Source of the DNA: an uncultured Clostridia bacterium
GTDB lineage: Bacteria > Bacillota > Clostridia > Lachnospirales > Lachnospiraceae
Reading direction: 5' to 3'
DNA: 64,000 nt
Assembly (NCBI GenBank): GCA_947303805.1
Contig: CAMYZE010000001.1
Location: forward strand, 186,001 to 250,000
Under the pieces are notes generated by a model, which was not told the DNA's origin, made no database searches, and saw only the letters and a program-made list of their open reading frames with translations. Shown piece by piece: positions 32,815-41,074 of the stretch (its first letter is position 1; every line of letters begins with the position of its first letter). A program made the position numbers and the translations under genes.

Positions 32815-34064
32815 ATAGAAAATTTGAAAAGATGGCATTTGTCGGTGGTCTTCTTATAGATGGTACAGGCAATGCACCTATTGAAAATAGTTTAGTGTTG
32901 GTTGATGACAAGAAGATAGTTTATGCAGGGGCTCAAGGGCCAAAGACTGATGGCTATAAGATAATGGACATAAAAGGTAAAACTATAATGCCTGGACTTA
33001 TTGATACTCATTTACATTTTTCAGGAAACCTAACTGATAATGATAGCGACTGGGTTCTTGAAGATGTAGTTCAAAAGACGGTAATCGCAGTGCAGCAGGC
33101 TCATCAATGCCTCGGCAAAGGTCTCACAACTGTTGGGGAGATATCTCGCTCAGGTATAGCTATAAGAAATATGATTGAAGCAAGTGAGATGAGAGGACCA
33201 AGAGTTGTAGCGACAGGACTTGGTTTTTGTAGAACAGGTGGTCACGGCGATTCGCATAGGCTTTCTTATGCTGACAATCAGCATGCACACCCTTGGGCAG
33301 AGAGAGTTGATAGTCCTTGGGATTTAAGGAAAGCAGTTCGTATGAGACTTCGTGAAAGTCCGGATGCGATAAAGATATGGGCAACTGGTGGTGGGATATG
33401 GAGATGGGATAAAAAACTCGATCCACATTATTGCCTTGAGGAAATACAAGCAGTTGTAGATGAATGTAATATGGTAGGAATTCCTGTGTGGTCTCACGCA
33501 GAAGGTTTCCAAGGTGCGCTTGATAGCTGTAAGGCAGGAGTTCATCTTATAATTCACGGTGAAGCACTTAACCACGAATGTCTCACTATAATGGCTGATA
33601 AACATATTTATTTCTGTCCAACAATTCAATTTTTACAAGATTGGTTTAATACTTATCCACCTGTGTATGTACCAGAACTTCACGACAAATATCCAGGAGC
33701 AACTGTTATAGAAAAAGAACTTGCTCGTGTATATGACAACTTAAGAACTGCAAGAGAGTATGGTATAGGACTCACAATTGGTTCAGATTCATTTTGCTCA
33801 AGTCTTACACCATATGGTACAACTGCTATTGGTGAGATGTATTCATTTGTAGAGAAGGCAGGAATAAGTGAGATGGATACTATAGTAGCAGCTACAAAGA
33901 CTGGAGCCGAGATGCTTAAGGTTGGTGACATAACTGGAACTTTGGAAGAAGGGAAGTTCGCAGACTTGATTGTGTTAAATGGCAACCCATTAAAGAATAT
34001 TAGAGACATAACTCCTGACAATATGGACGTAATAATGAAAGAGGGAGAAATAATTATTAAGTAA
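32808..34064 (+). CDS. metal-dependent amidohydrolase
   Basis: A 418-residue member of the amidohydrolase superfamily (imidazolonepropionase/prolidase-like branch). Metal and catalytic residues are visible: DTHLHF (about residue 66), the lysine of AIKIWATGGG, WSHAEG, HGEALNH and GSDSFCSS with the catalytic Asp. GTLEEGKFADLIVLNGNPL is the usual return to the N-terminal beta-sandwich. It is translationally coupled to the FMN enzyme. The substrate (a cyclic amide or peptide-like compound) is not known. Confidence 0.88.
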   Translation: MLNRKFEKMAFVGGLLIDGTGNAPIENSLVLVDDKKIVYAGAQGPKTDGYKIMDIKGKTIMPGLIDTHLHFSGNLTDNDSDWVLEDVVQKTVIAVQQAHQCLGKGLTTVGEISRSGIAIRNMIEASEMRGPRVVATGLGFCRTGGHGDSHRLSYADNQHAHPWAERVDSPWDLRKAVRMRLRESPDAIKIWATGGGIWRWDKKLDPHYCLEEIQAVVDECNMVGIPVWSHAEGFQGALDSCKAGVHLIIHGEALNHECLTIMADKHIYFCPTIQFLQDWFNTYPPVYVPELHDKYPGATVIEKELARVYDNLRTAREYGIGLTIGSDSFCSSLTPYGTTAIGEMYSFVEKAGISEMDTIVAATKTGAEMLKVGDITGTLEEGKFADLIVLNGNPLKNIRDITPDNMDVIMKEGEIIIK

Positions 34065-34068
34065 AGTA

Positions 34069-34088
34069 GGGGCGAGTTTTACGAGCCC
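34069..34088 (+). repeat. palindromic repeat after the amidohydrolase gene
   Basis: GGGGCGAGTTTTACGAGCCC starts four bases after the stop codon and fills most of the gap before the lipoprotein gene. Confidence 0.9.
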
Positions 34089-34126
34089 GAAAAGAAAAGG
34101 AGAAAACCAAAAGGGTTATATTAATT

Positions 34127-35155
34127 ATGAAAAGAGCATTAATAATAGCATCAATAATTATATCAATTGTATTTGTCGGAGCCTGCGGCAAAAAAGTTAC
34201 CACTGAAAATGCTTCAGCAAGTGCTGACACAAAAAAAATAAAAATCGTTACAACTATTTATCCAGAGTATGATTGGGTAAATAATATCATAAAAGGCAAA
34301 GAAGACAAGTTCGATGTAAGTATTTTGATGACCAGCGGCATTGACCTTCATAACTTTCAACCAACTGCAAAGGACATACTTGATATAGGCACTGCAGATT
34401 TATTTATATATGTAGGCGGCGAGTCTGACAAGTGGGCAGACGGAGCTATAAGGCAGGCTGTAAATAAAGATTTAAAAGCCATAAATCTTATGGAACTTTT
34501 GAAAGATAAGGTTAAGGTTGAGGAATTAAAAGAGGGAATGGAAGAAGAGGAACATCACCACGACGAGGAAGAAGGCGAAGAACACGAGGGAGAAGAAGAA
34601 CATCATGAAGAAGAGATAGAGTACGACGAGCATGTATGGCTCTCACTTGAAAATGCGATGATAGTTTGTGCGCATTTGACTAATGAAATCTTAGCACTTG
34701 ATTATGACAATGCAAATGTCTATGAAAATAATTTAACAACATATTTAGCAGAGTTAAACAAATTAAATGATGAATACAAAAATGTTGTAAGTAGTGCAAA
34801 GAGAAAAGTATTACTATTTGGCGACAGATTTCCATTTAGATATATGGTAGATGATTATGGCATAGACTACTTCGCTGCATTTAAAGGATGTGCCGCAGAG
34901 ACTGAGGCAAGTTTCAAAACAATAAAGTTTTTAGCAGACAAACTTGGAGAAGAAAATCTTCCATATGTTATGAAGATAGAGAGAAGTGATGAAAAAATTG
35001 CAAGAGCTGTTATTGAAAATAGTAGTAAAAAAGATGCGAAAATTGAAACCATGTATTCAATACAGGCAGTAAGTAGTGATGAGATGAAGAAGGGAGAGAC
35101 TTATCTCTCATATATGAAGAAAAATTTGGAAGTACTGAAGAAGGTTTTGAACTAA
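34127..35155 (+). CDS. zinc-binding lipoprotein, ZnuA/AdcA-like substrate-binding protein
   Basis: Extracytoplasmic binding protein for zinc or manganese (cluster A-1). The 342-residue precursor has a signal peptide ending in the lipobox FVGAC, so the cysteine at about residue 20 is lipid-anchored. VTTIYPEYDWVNNI opens the mature fold, HNFQPTAKD supplies the first metal histidine, and a His/Glu-rich loop (about 141-166) precedes YDEHVWLS with the second. FGDRFPFRYMVDDYGI and a late Glu/Asp complete the site. The permease and ATPase genes are missing next to it, so it either serves a transporter elsewhere or acts alone. It is the last gene before the terminator at 35187. Confidence 0.92.
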   Translation: MKRALIIASIIISIVFVGACGKKVTTENASASADTKKIKIVTTIYPEYDWVNNIIKGKEDKFDVSILMTSGIDLHNFQPTAKDILDIGTADLFIYVGGESDKWADGAIRQAVNKDLKAINLMELLKDKVKVEELKEGMEEEEHHHDEEEGEEHEGEEEHHEEEIEYDEHVWLSLENAMIVCAHLTNEILALDYDNANVYENNLTTYLAELNKLNDEYKNVVSSAKRKVLLFGDRFPFRYMVDDYGIDYFAAFKGCAAETEASFKTIKFLADKLGEENLPYVMKIERSDEKIARAVIENSSKKDAKIETMYSIQAVSSDEMKKGETYLSYMKKNLEVLKKVLN

Positions 35156-35185
35156 AGCCTACTAAATATCAATATTAAAGTGAAA

Positions 35186-35217
35186 AAATAGCGCTATGTG
35201 GAAATGGCGCTATTTTT
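35186..35217 (+). terminator. rho-independent terminator closing the 27021-35155 run
   Basis: AAATAGCGC and GCGCTATTT form a 9-bp stem around a 12-base loop, followed by a T-run. It lies 31 bases after the lipoprotein stop. Confidence 0.88.
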
Positions 35218-35243
35218 GTGTGTTTTAAGGCCCTGGTAAGCCC

Positions 35244-35293
35244 ATTACCAAAAATGTCAAAAACTTGACATATTTGGTAATGAAGAATATAAT
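35244..35293 (+). promoter_or_regulatory. palindromic operator overlapping a consensus promoter
   Basis: ATTACCAAAAATGTCAA (35244-35260) and TTGACATATTTGGTAAT (35265-35281) are inverted copies with one mismatch around AAAC. The right arm begins with TTGACA (-35), and TATAAT lies 17 bases further at 35288-35293. A dimeric regulator bound to the palindrome would block the -35 box of the DUF4143 ATPase gene; autoregulation is possible. Confidence 0.75.
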
Positions 35294-35318
35294 AGGTATG
35301 TAATTATGTGAGGTATGT

Positions 35319-36572
35319 ATGGAGTTTCAAAGAGACTATTATTTGCAAAAACTAGTAAATAGGAAAAACAATGGTTTTATAAAGGTGATTACCGGGATTA
35401 GAAGGTGTGGGAAATCATATTTGCTTTTTAATTTATTTAAAAAGCATTTGCTTGATAGTGGGGTAAAAAGCAAATATATTATTGAACTTTCACTTGATGA
35501 CGAGCAAAACGAGGAACTCCTTGATAGAAAAAAATTAGGTGACTACATCAGAAGTAAAATTATTGATAATAAAAAATATTATTTATTAATTGACGAGATA
35601 CAATTTGTAGAAGGGTTTGAGAAAGTACTTAATGGTTTAACAAAAATAGAAAACCTTGATGTGTATGTTACAGGTAGTAATTCAAAATTTCTATCAACAG
35701 ACATTCTAACTGAATTTAGAGGACGAGGTGATGAAGTAAGAGTATACCCATTATCTTTTCAAGAAATAAAGAGTGGAATGAAAGAATTATCAAATGGTGA
35801 CATATGGAAGGAAATATCAACATATGGCGCACTTCCACAGATATTGAATCAGCCCACAGATGATCAAAAAAAAACAGCACTAAACACTATATTACATAAG
35901 GTTTATATGGATGACATAATCAATAGAAATAATATAGCTAAAACAGAATATTTTGAAAAGACATTAAATATACTTGCTTCCGCAATAGGCTCCCTAACTA
36001 ATCCAAGCAAAATTGCAGATACATTTTTGTCTGAGAAATATGGAGATATATCACATAAAACTGTAGCAGATTACATTGAATATGCTATAAATGCATTTTT
36101 AATAGAAAAGGCTGAAAGATATGATGTAAAAGGAAGGAAATATATATCATCTCCTTACAAGTACTATTTCACAGATATAGGCATAAGGAATGCGAAACTT
36201 AATTTTAGACAGTATGAACCTACTCACATTATGGAGAATATTATATATAATGAGCTTCTTAAAATGGGCTATAGTGTTGATGTTGGCGTGGTAATTACTG
36301 ACGAAAATAATAAAAAAGGAATGGAAAGAAAAAGATTAGAGGTAGACTTTATAATCAACGATAATGAAGAAAGGTATTATATTCAATCAGCATATTCTTT
36401 AACAGAAAAGGGTAAATTAGACCAAGAATTGAAATCTCTTAAGAATATAAAGGATAATTTTAAAAAGATAGTAATTACGTTTGATGATATAAAGCCGTAC
36501 ACAACTGATGATGGAATTAGGGTGGTGAATGTGTATGATTTTTTGTCAATAGATTCAGTTAAGAAAATATAA
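35319..36572 (+). CDS. AAA-type ATPase with C-terminal DUF4143 domain
   Basis: A 417-residue protein typical of the large DUF4143 family. The N-terminal ATPase part shows Walker A GIRRCGKSYLL (about residues 26-36), Walker B YLLIDEIQF (about 88-96) and VTGSNSKFLS. The middle part IHRV-like helical region leads into the C-terminal SPYKYYFTDIGIRNAKL and LEVDFIINDNEERYYIQSAYSL, resembling the nuclease-like fold proposed for DUF4143. These genes are patchily distributed in anaerobes and their function is unknown; links to defence or plasmid maintenance have been suggested. It has a strong, palindrome-overlapped promoter, and its stop codon abuts a decayed transporter gene, which suggests acquisition into that locus. 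Confidence 0.9.
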   Translation: MEFQRDYYLQKLVNRKNNGFIKVITGIRRCGKSYLLFNLFKKHLLDSGVKSKYIIELSLDDEQNEELLDRKKLGDYIRSKIIDNKKYYLLIDEIQFVEGFEKVLNGLTKIENLDVYVTGSNSKFLSTDILTEFRGRGDEVRVYPLSFQEIKSGMKELSNGDIWKEISTYGALPQILNQPTDDQKKTALNTILHKVYMDDIINRNNIAKTEYFEKTLNILASAIGSLTNPSKIADTFLSEKYGDISHKTVADYIEYAINAFLIEKAERYDVKGRKYISSPYKYYFTDIGIRNAKLNFRQYEPTHIMENIIYNELLKMGYSVDVGVVITDENNKKGMERKRLEVDFIINDNEERYYIQSAYSLTEKGKLDQELKSLKNIKDNFKKIVITFDDIKPYTTDDGIRVVNVYDFLSIDSVKKI

Positions 36573-36992
36573 AAGCAAATTACATTTGAAGTGTCTGCAG
36601 GTCAATTACAAGGTTTAAAAGTTGGCGATGCACTTGCAATTAATAATGGTAGAGACGCCTATCAAGCTACTATAGTTACCATACCACAGGCTCAGCCTTC
36701 AAATCAAGGTCCGAGTTCAAAAGTAATTATCACTGCACAAGTTTGTCCAGGTATCAACTTACCAGGAAATAGAAGAGATTACACAGTTACTTATTTATAT
36801 AATAATAGAGATCCGTGAGTGCATTACATAAATAGGAACTATGTTTATTATGATGATTCAAGACCATACATATATATAATAGGACCAGATAGAGTTATAA
36901 GAAGAAAGTATATTAGAGTTGGGTTGATTAATAGATACTATACTGAAATATTGGATGAACTAGACGGCGCAGAGAGAATAGTTGAAGATTAA
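36573..36992 (+). pseudogene. decayed 3' end of a membrane fusion (HlyD/RND adaptor) protein gene
   Basis: Directly after the ATPase stop, one frame continues with ITFEVSAGQLQGLKVGDAL and TYLYNNRDP, is broken by TGA at 36816-36818, then resumes in the same frame with YIYIIGPDRVIRRKYIRVGL and YTEILDELDGAERIVED to TAA 36990. This matches the C-terminal barrel and membrane-proximal part of periplasmic-adaptor-like efflux proteins (VGL...EIL-GL--GE-VV pattern). The N-terminal two thirds are missing. An internal GTG at 36591 could start a 75-residue piece, but a functional product is unlikely. Confidence 0.7.
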
Positions 36993-37016
36993 ATAACAGC
37001 ATTTTAAAATCAGTAA

Positions 37017-38069
37017 ATGACAAAAATATTTACAACTGCATTATTATGTATTTTGCTTATCCTTGGTGGGATAAGCAATTGTTTTGCTGTAAATGTCACG
37101 ACCATCGGCCTTGACCCTTCTCTTATAGCAACCTACCTCGCGGAAGATGAGAGTCAAAATACTGAGATTATAAATGTAGTAAATAATTTTATAGTAAGTC
37201 ACATAAGACCAAATATGACGGACTTTGAAAAAGAAATTGAGATAATAAAATATCTCGTTACAACTGTGACTTATGACATAGATGAACTTTTAAATGATTC
37301 GTATTTTATAAACGATAGTTATAAAGCTTATGGTGCACTTGTAAATCATAAAGCAGTCTGCTCTGGCTATGCTAAGGCATTTGACCTTCTAGCAAAAACC
37401 TGTGGACTTTCTTCTATAGTAGTGACTGGCGAGGCAATCAACTCTTCAAGTCAAAATGGACCTCACGCCTGGAATCAAATTTATCTTGATGGAGAATGGT
37501 ACAATGTCGATGTGACATTTGAAGACCCTATGACAAATGTGGTTCTCGGTTACAACCAATTATTTAATAATTACATCAACTGCACTGATGCTGAGTTTTC
37601 AAAAGACCACATAAGGGCAAATGGTCACAGTTGTCAAGCGACTAAGTATGGCAAAAAACTTGTGGCATATTATTTAAATACTGGATTAGTTGATTTTAAC
37701 GGAAACCTAGATCTAGTCAGAAAAAATTATGAACAACTAATTTTAAATTTTGCACTTACTGGTCAAGAAAAAGAGATGAAGGAAATGGTAGATAAGCTTT
37801 TAATTTTAGGAGCAAAGTATGATAATAATTCCAATTTCATCGCAAGCAACAATGACTTAGAACTTACAACCTATGTATTAACTCATCTTGCGGCAGGGGA
37901 ACATATAGTGATTGTTGTGACAGGTCCAAACACTCAAAATACCTTTAGCATAGATACAGGGCATTGGTTAAACGACTATTTAACTATACCGGGCAAATGT
38001 AGTATGCAGAGAATATTTTCATCTGATGGCAAGCTTGATACGAGGATACTAATTTTTAAATTTGGTTAA
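37017..38069 (+). CDS. secreted transglutaminase-like (cysteine protease fold) protein
   Basis: A 350-residue protein with an N-terminal signal peptide (hydrophobic to about residue 24, FAVN cleavage region). The transglutaminase-like core shows the Cys-His-Asp triad: KAVCSGYAKAFDLLA (Cys about 118), GPHAWNQIYLDGEWYNVDVTFEDP (His about 150, Asp about 165). Such proteins in Clostridia act outside the membrane and may be proteases or cross-linking enzymes. The C-terminal 130 residues match no motif I know. It lies ten bases ahead of trmL and may share a transcript. Confidence 0.85.
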   Translation: MTKIFTTALLCILLILGGISNCFAVNVTTIGLDPSLIATYLAEDESQNTEIINVVNNFIVSHIRPNMTDFEKEIEIIKYLVTTVTYDIDELLNDSYFINDSYKAYGALVNHKAVCSGYAKAFDLLAKTCGLSSIVVTGEAINSSSQNGPHAWNQIYLDGEWYNVDVTFEDPMTNVVLGYNQLFNNYINCTDAEFSKDHIRANGHSCQATKYGKKLVAYYLNTGLVDFNGNLDLVRKNYEQLILNFALTGQEKEMKEMVDKLLILGAKYDNNSNFIASNNDLELTTYVLTHLAAGEHIVIVVTGPNTQNTFSIDTGHWLNDYLTIPGKCSMQRIFSSDGKLDTRILIFKFG

Positions 38070-38078
38070 TAATAAAAT

Positions 38079-38627
38079 ATGTTTAATATAGTATTATTAG
38101 AACCCGAAAAACCTGATAACACCGGCAACATCGGCAGAACCTGTGTCGCAACAGACTCTGCACTTCATTTGATTTACCCGCTTGGTTTTCAGCTTACGAG
38201 GAAAAATATACATCATGCGGGGCTTGATTATTGGGAGAGATTAAAGCTCTTTACTCACGATAGCTACAAAGACTTTTTGGAGTATTTCAGTGGGGCTCGC
38301 ACAGCTCACCCATACGAGGATGGGGCTCGCACGTCACTGTGGTTCGCGACTACCAAGGCTCACAGGAGTTACACGGATGTGAAATTTAATGACGGCGACT
38401 TTATAATGTTTGGAAAAGAGTCTGCTGGCATACCAGAAGAAATACTTGCAAATGATGAAGAGCACTGCATAAGGATACCTATGAAGGAAAATGAGAGGTC
38501 GCTCAATCTCTCTAACTCAGTGGCTGTCGTTTTATATGAGGCGCTACGACAAAACAATTTTAACAATTTGATTACTAAAGGCGAACTTCATAAATTAAAA
38601 TATAAAAGGAGTATATATGAAGTATGA
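38079..38627 (+). CDS. trmL: tRNA (cytidine(34)/uridine(34)-2'-O)-methyltransferase with repeat insertion
   Basis: SPOUT methyltransferase that modifies the wobble base of certain tRNALeu with S-adenosylmethionine. Conserved pieces are LLEPEKPDNTGNIGRTC at the start, HLIYPLGFQL, the AdoMet-knot segment MFGKESAGIPEEI and RIPMKENERSLNLSNSVAVVLYEALRQ. The protein has 182 residues against about 160 in relatives. The extra part (about 72-88, GARTAHPYEDGARTS) is the palindromic repeat in reverse orientation plus a partial second copy, inserted in frame before WFATTKA. The end overlaps gpmI by 11 bases. Confidence 0.93.
   Translation: MFNIVLLEPEKPDNTGNIGRTCVATDSALHLIYPLGFQLTRKNIHHAGLDYWERLKLFTHDSYKDFLEYFSGARTAHPYEDGARTSLWFATTKAHRSYTDVKFNDGDFIMFGKESAGIPEEILANDEEHCIRIPMKENERSLNLSNSVAVVLYEALRQNNFNNLITKGELHKLKYKRSIYEV
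38292..38338 (-). repeat. palindromic repeat and partial second copy inside trmL
   Basis: GGGGCTCGCACAGCTCACCC at 38292 and GGGGCTCGCACGTCAC at 38322 are reverse-orientation copies. They are read in frame as GARTAHPYE and GARTS. Confidence 0.85.
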
Positions 38628-40185
38628 AAGAGTTGCGATTGCCGTTCTTGACGGAGTAGGCATCGGAAAAAAAGACAAAGGTGATATGGTTGAGGCAGCG
38701 TACATGCCTACCTATAAGAGTATGCTTAAAGATTCTTTTAGCATTGCAATAGCCGCTCATGGAACTGCAGTTGGTCTTGCTAGCGATGATGACATGGGAA
38801 ATAGTGAAGTAGGTCACAATGCACTCGGAAGTGGGCAAGTGATTTCACAAGGTGCTAAACTTGTAGACGAGGCAATCGCCACAAAAAAAATCTATGCGAC
38901 GGACACATGGAAAAGCCTTGTAGAAAATTGCAAAAACAATAACTCCAAGATGCATTTCATAGGATTGCTTTCAGATGGAAATGTGCATTCAAATATTTCT
39001 CATTTGATTGATTTACTTAAAAATGCAAAAGCTGCAGGTGTAAAAAAATGTTTTGTGCACGCACTTCTTGACGGACGAGATGTGCCATATAAGTCTGCAC
39101 TTAAATATATTGAGATGATAGAAAATTGTTTCAAAGAGTTAAATGATGATAGTTTTCATGCGATGATTGCAAGCGGCGGCGGTAGGATGGTCATCACCAT
39201 GGATAGATATAAGGCTGACTGGGAGATGGTGAAGAAAGGTTACGATACTCATGTTCACGGCATAGGGAAGAGTTTCAAGTCGGCTAAAGAGGCGATAGAA
39301 ACTTACTATAATGAGGGCTGTGACTCAGACCAATATTTAATGCCTTTTGTAATCGCAGATGGAGATAAGCCAGTTGGGAAAATCGAAGACAACGACAGTG
39401 TAATTTTATACAACTTTAGAGGTGATAGAGCTATAGAAATCTCTATGGCATTTGACGATGATGACTTCCCATATTTTGATAGAGGAAAAAGACCAAAAAT
39501 TATGTTTGCAGGTATGCTTGAGTATGATGGTGACTTAAAGATACCAAAAAAATATCTTGTGAACCCACCGCAGATTACAAATACACTTACCGACTTTATG
39601 GTCAAGAACAAACTTTATGAGTATGCAGTTTCTGAAACTCAGAAGTATGGCCATGTAACTTACTTCTGGAATGGAAATAGAAGTGGTAAAGTTAGTGAAG
39701 AGTATGAGACCTATAAAGAGATAGTAAGTGATAACTGTCCTTTTGATGAGAGGCCTTGGATGAAAGCTGGTGAAATTACCGATGCGATGATAGAGGCGAT
39801 ACGAGATAAAAAATATTCTTTCATACGATGCAATTTCCCAAATGGTGACATGGTGGGTCATACTGGAAATGTCGATGCGACAAGAGTGGCACTTGAGTGT
39901 GTGGATCTAGAGCTCACAAGGCTAAGAGCTGAGTGCAAAAAAAACAATGTGCTTTTGCTCGTGGTCGCAGACCATGGAAACTCAGACCAGATGTATGATT
40001 ATAAAAATCAAGATCAGATAAGGACGGCACATTCTCTAAATCCTGTGTGGTTTATAATTGATGATGATAAGGGCAAGTTTACTGCAAATGAAGGCAAGTT
40101 CGGCCTTGCAAATGTCGCAGCAACCATTGTCACACTTATGGGGTATAAAGCCCCTGATGGATGGGAGAAAAGCATTGTAAGATAA
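38617..40185 (+). CDS. gpmI: 2,3-bisphosphoglycerate-independent phosphoglycerate mutase
   Basis: Interconverts 3- and 2-phosphoglycerate in glycolysis using two Mn2+ ions. The 522 residues are close to the usual 510. LDGVGIGKKDKGD carries the first metal Asp, DMGNSEVGHNALGSG the phosphoserine nucleophile (about residue 67), HALLDGRDVPYKSA and GGGRMVITMDRYKADWEM line the substrate site, and NFRGDRAIEIS, NFPNGDMVGHTGN and VADHGNSDQM supply metal ligands. It is translationally coupled to trmL, and AAAGGAG precedes the start. A strong terminator follows. Confidence 0.97.
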   Translation: MKYERVAIAVLDGVGIGKKDKGDMVEAAYMPTYKSMLKDSFSIAIAAHGTAVGLASDDDMGNSEVGHNALGSGQVISQGAKLVDEAIATKKIYATDTWKSLVENCKNNNSKMHFIGLLSDGNVHSNISHLIDLLKNAKAAGVKKCFVHALLDGRDVPYKSALKYIEMIENCFKELNDDSFHAMIASGGGRMVITMDRYKADWEMVKKGYDTHVHGIGKSFKSAKEAIETYYNEGCDSDQYLMPFVIADGDKPVGKIEDNDSVILYNFRGDRAIEISMAFDDDDFPYFDRGKRPKIMFAGMLEYDGDLKIPKKYLVNPPQITNTLTDFMVKNKLYEYAVSETQKYGHVTYFWNGNRSGKVSEEYETYKEIVSDNCPFDERPWMKAGEITDAMIEAIRDKKYSFIRCNFPNGDMVGHTGNVDATRVALECVDLELTRLRAECKKNNVLLLVVADHGNSDQMYDYKNQDQIRTAHSLNPVWFIIDDDKGKFTANEGKFGLANVAATIVTLMGYKAPDGWEKSIVR

Positions 40186-40214
40186 TAGATATCAAATAAT
40201 TAATAATCTAAATG

Positions 40215-40245
40215 TAGGAGCAGTAACAACCCTGCTCCTATTTTT
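40215..40245 (+). terminator. rho-independent terminator after gpmI
   Basis: TAGGAGCAG and CTGCTCCTA form a perfect 9-bp stem with an 8-base loop and a following TTTTT. Confidence 0.9.
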
Positions 40246-40296
40246 ATGCAAAAATACATAGGTTTATGCACACAATAGATTAAAATGCCAGCAAAA

Positions 40297-40350
40297 GTGC
40301 TCGCATAGCTCGCCCATACGAGGCTGGGGCTCGCACAGCTCGCCCGTACA
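40297..40350 (-). repeat. two tandem palindromic repeats in reverse orientation
   Basis: TGCTCGCATAGCTCGCCCATACG (first copy, 40298-40320, lacking the first bases of its arm) and GGGGCTCGCACAGCTCGCCC (40326-40345) are separated by five bases. This is the same tandem pattern as in trmL. Confidence 0.85.
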
Positions 40351-40717
40351 GCCACTATATATAGTTTTATGTACTACTACATATAGTGTTCAATTTGTCT
40401 GAGCCATATGTAACTGTTGAAAATATGTTAATAAAATTATAGAAAATCCCTATATTTTAGCCTTAAGAAAAGTATTAAGAAATTATTAAACTTTTTCATA
40501 AATAGTGTAAAATTGTGGTTTTTTTAGTATACTAATAACAACATATTGGATGCGCATAATTTGCGTGTCCGATTGTATTTGAGTTACATTTTTGTGGAGG
40601 GCAAAGCAAAAGTGTTATTTTTGCTATGAAAAAAACATTTCTAAATTTTAAAAATTATTGTTAATAGATTGTTAGAAGTTTAAAAAAAGATTTTAACTTC
40701 TTGTTGAAGTAGTGTAA
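40351..40717. other. gene-free stretch with several hairpins and a 12-codon frame
   Basis: No ordinary gene is visible. A 9-bp hairpin with two G-U pairs, GGATGCGCA with TGCGTGTCC, lies at about 40549-40571. AGCAAAA/TTTTGCT follows at about 40608-40625, and AGAAGTT/AACTTCT at about 40674-40700. ATG 40626 opens MKKTFLNFKNYC and then a stop, which looks like an aborted signal-peptide start. The stretch is very AT-rich and may hold the promoter of the island downstream, but no convincing box pair was found. Confidence 0.45.
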
Positions 40718-40736
40718 GGGCGAGCTATGCGAGCCC
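40718..40736 (+). repeat. palindromic repeat at the edge of the accessory island
   Basis: GGGCGAGCTATGCGAGCCC directly precedes the GAGGAG ribosome binding site of the gene at 40751, so the repeat is part of its leader. Confidence 0.88.
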
Positions 40737-40750
40737 GAGGAGAATAAATT

Positions 40751-41074
40751 ATGTTCTTTTATGAATTTGAAAAATATAAAAATGCGAAACTCGACAAAAG
40801 ATTATTGTGGGAGTTTGAAGTGGACAAGGATTTTGATTATAACAGCGTTAAGAGATTGGTGGTTCAAAGAGTTATACAACTTGGAAGTAAAGAAGACTAT
40901 TATGCAATATTTAAAATGTTTGGTGGAATAGATGGTGTTAGAGAAATTATAAAAGAAATAGATTTTTTGAGTAAAAAAGACATGAATTTTGTATCAGTTA
41001 TTTTTAAAATCAAAATGGAGGACCTAAAATGTTACAAAAAAATGTTGTCACTGAAAAAACCTATAATGTATTAA
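40751..41074 (+). CDS. probable antitoxin partner of the AbiEii-like protein (DUF6922-like)
   Basis: A 107-residue acidic/basic protein opening FFYEFEKYKNAKLDKRLLWEFEVDKDFDY. This type of small protein (LLWE...D.ID....R.IV.RVI..G...D) is commonly encoded just ahead of AbiEii-like nucleotidyltransferases and is presumed to be their antitoxin or transcriptional partner. The last 46 bases overlap the start of the next gene, a coupling typical of toxin-antitoxin pairs. GAGGAG lies upstream. The sequence has no recognised helix-turn-helix. Confidence 0.68.
   Translation: MFFYEFEKYKNAKLDKRLLWEFEVDKDFDYNSVKRLVVQRVIQLGSKEDYYAIFKMFGGIDGVREIIKEIDFLSKKDMNFVSVIFKIKMEDLKCYKKMLSLKKPIMY

Noticed and set aside
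36591..36818. Stand-alone 75-residue gene starting with GTG.
   Set aside because: The frame is open upstream to the ATPase stop and continues in the same frame after a TGA; homology pattern indicates a broken larger gene.
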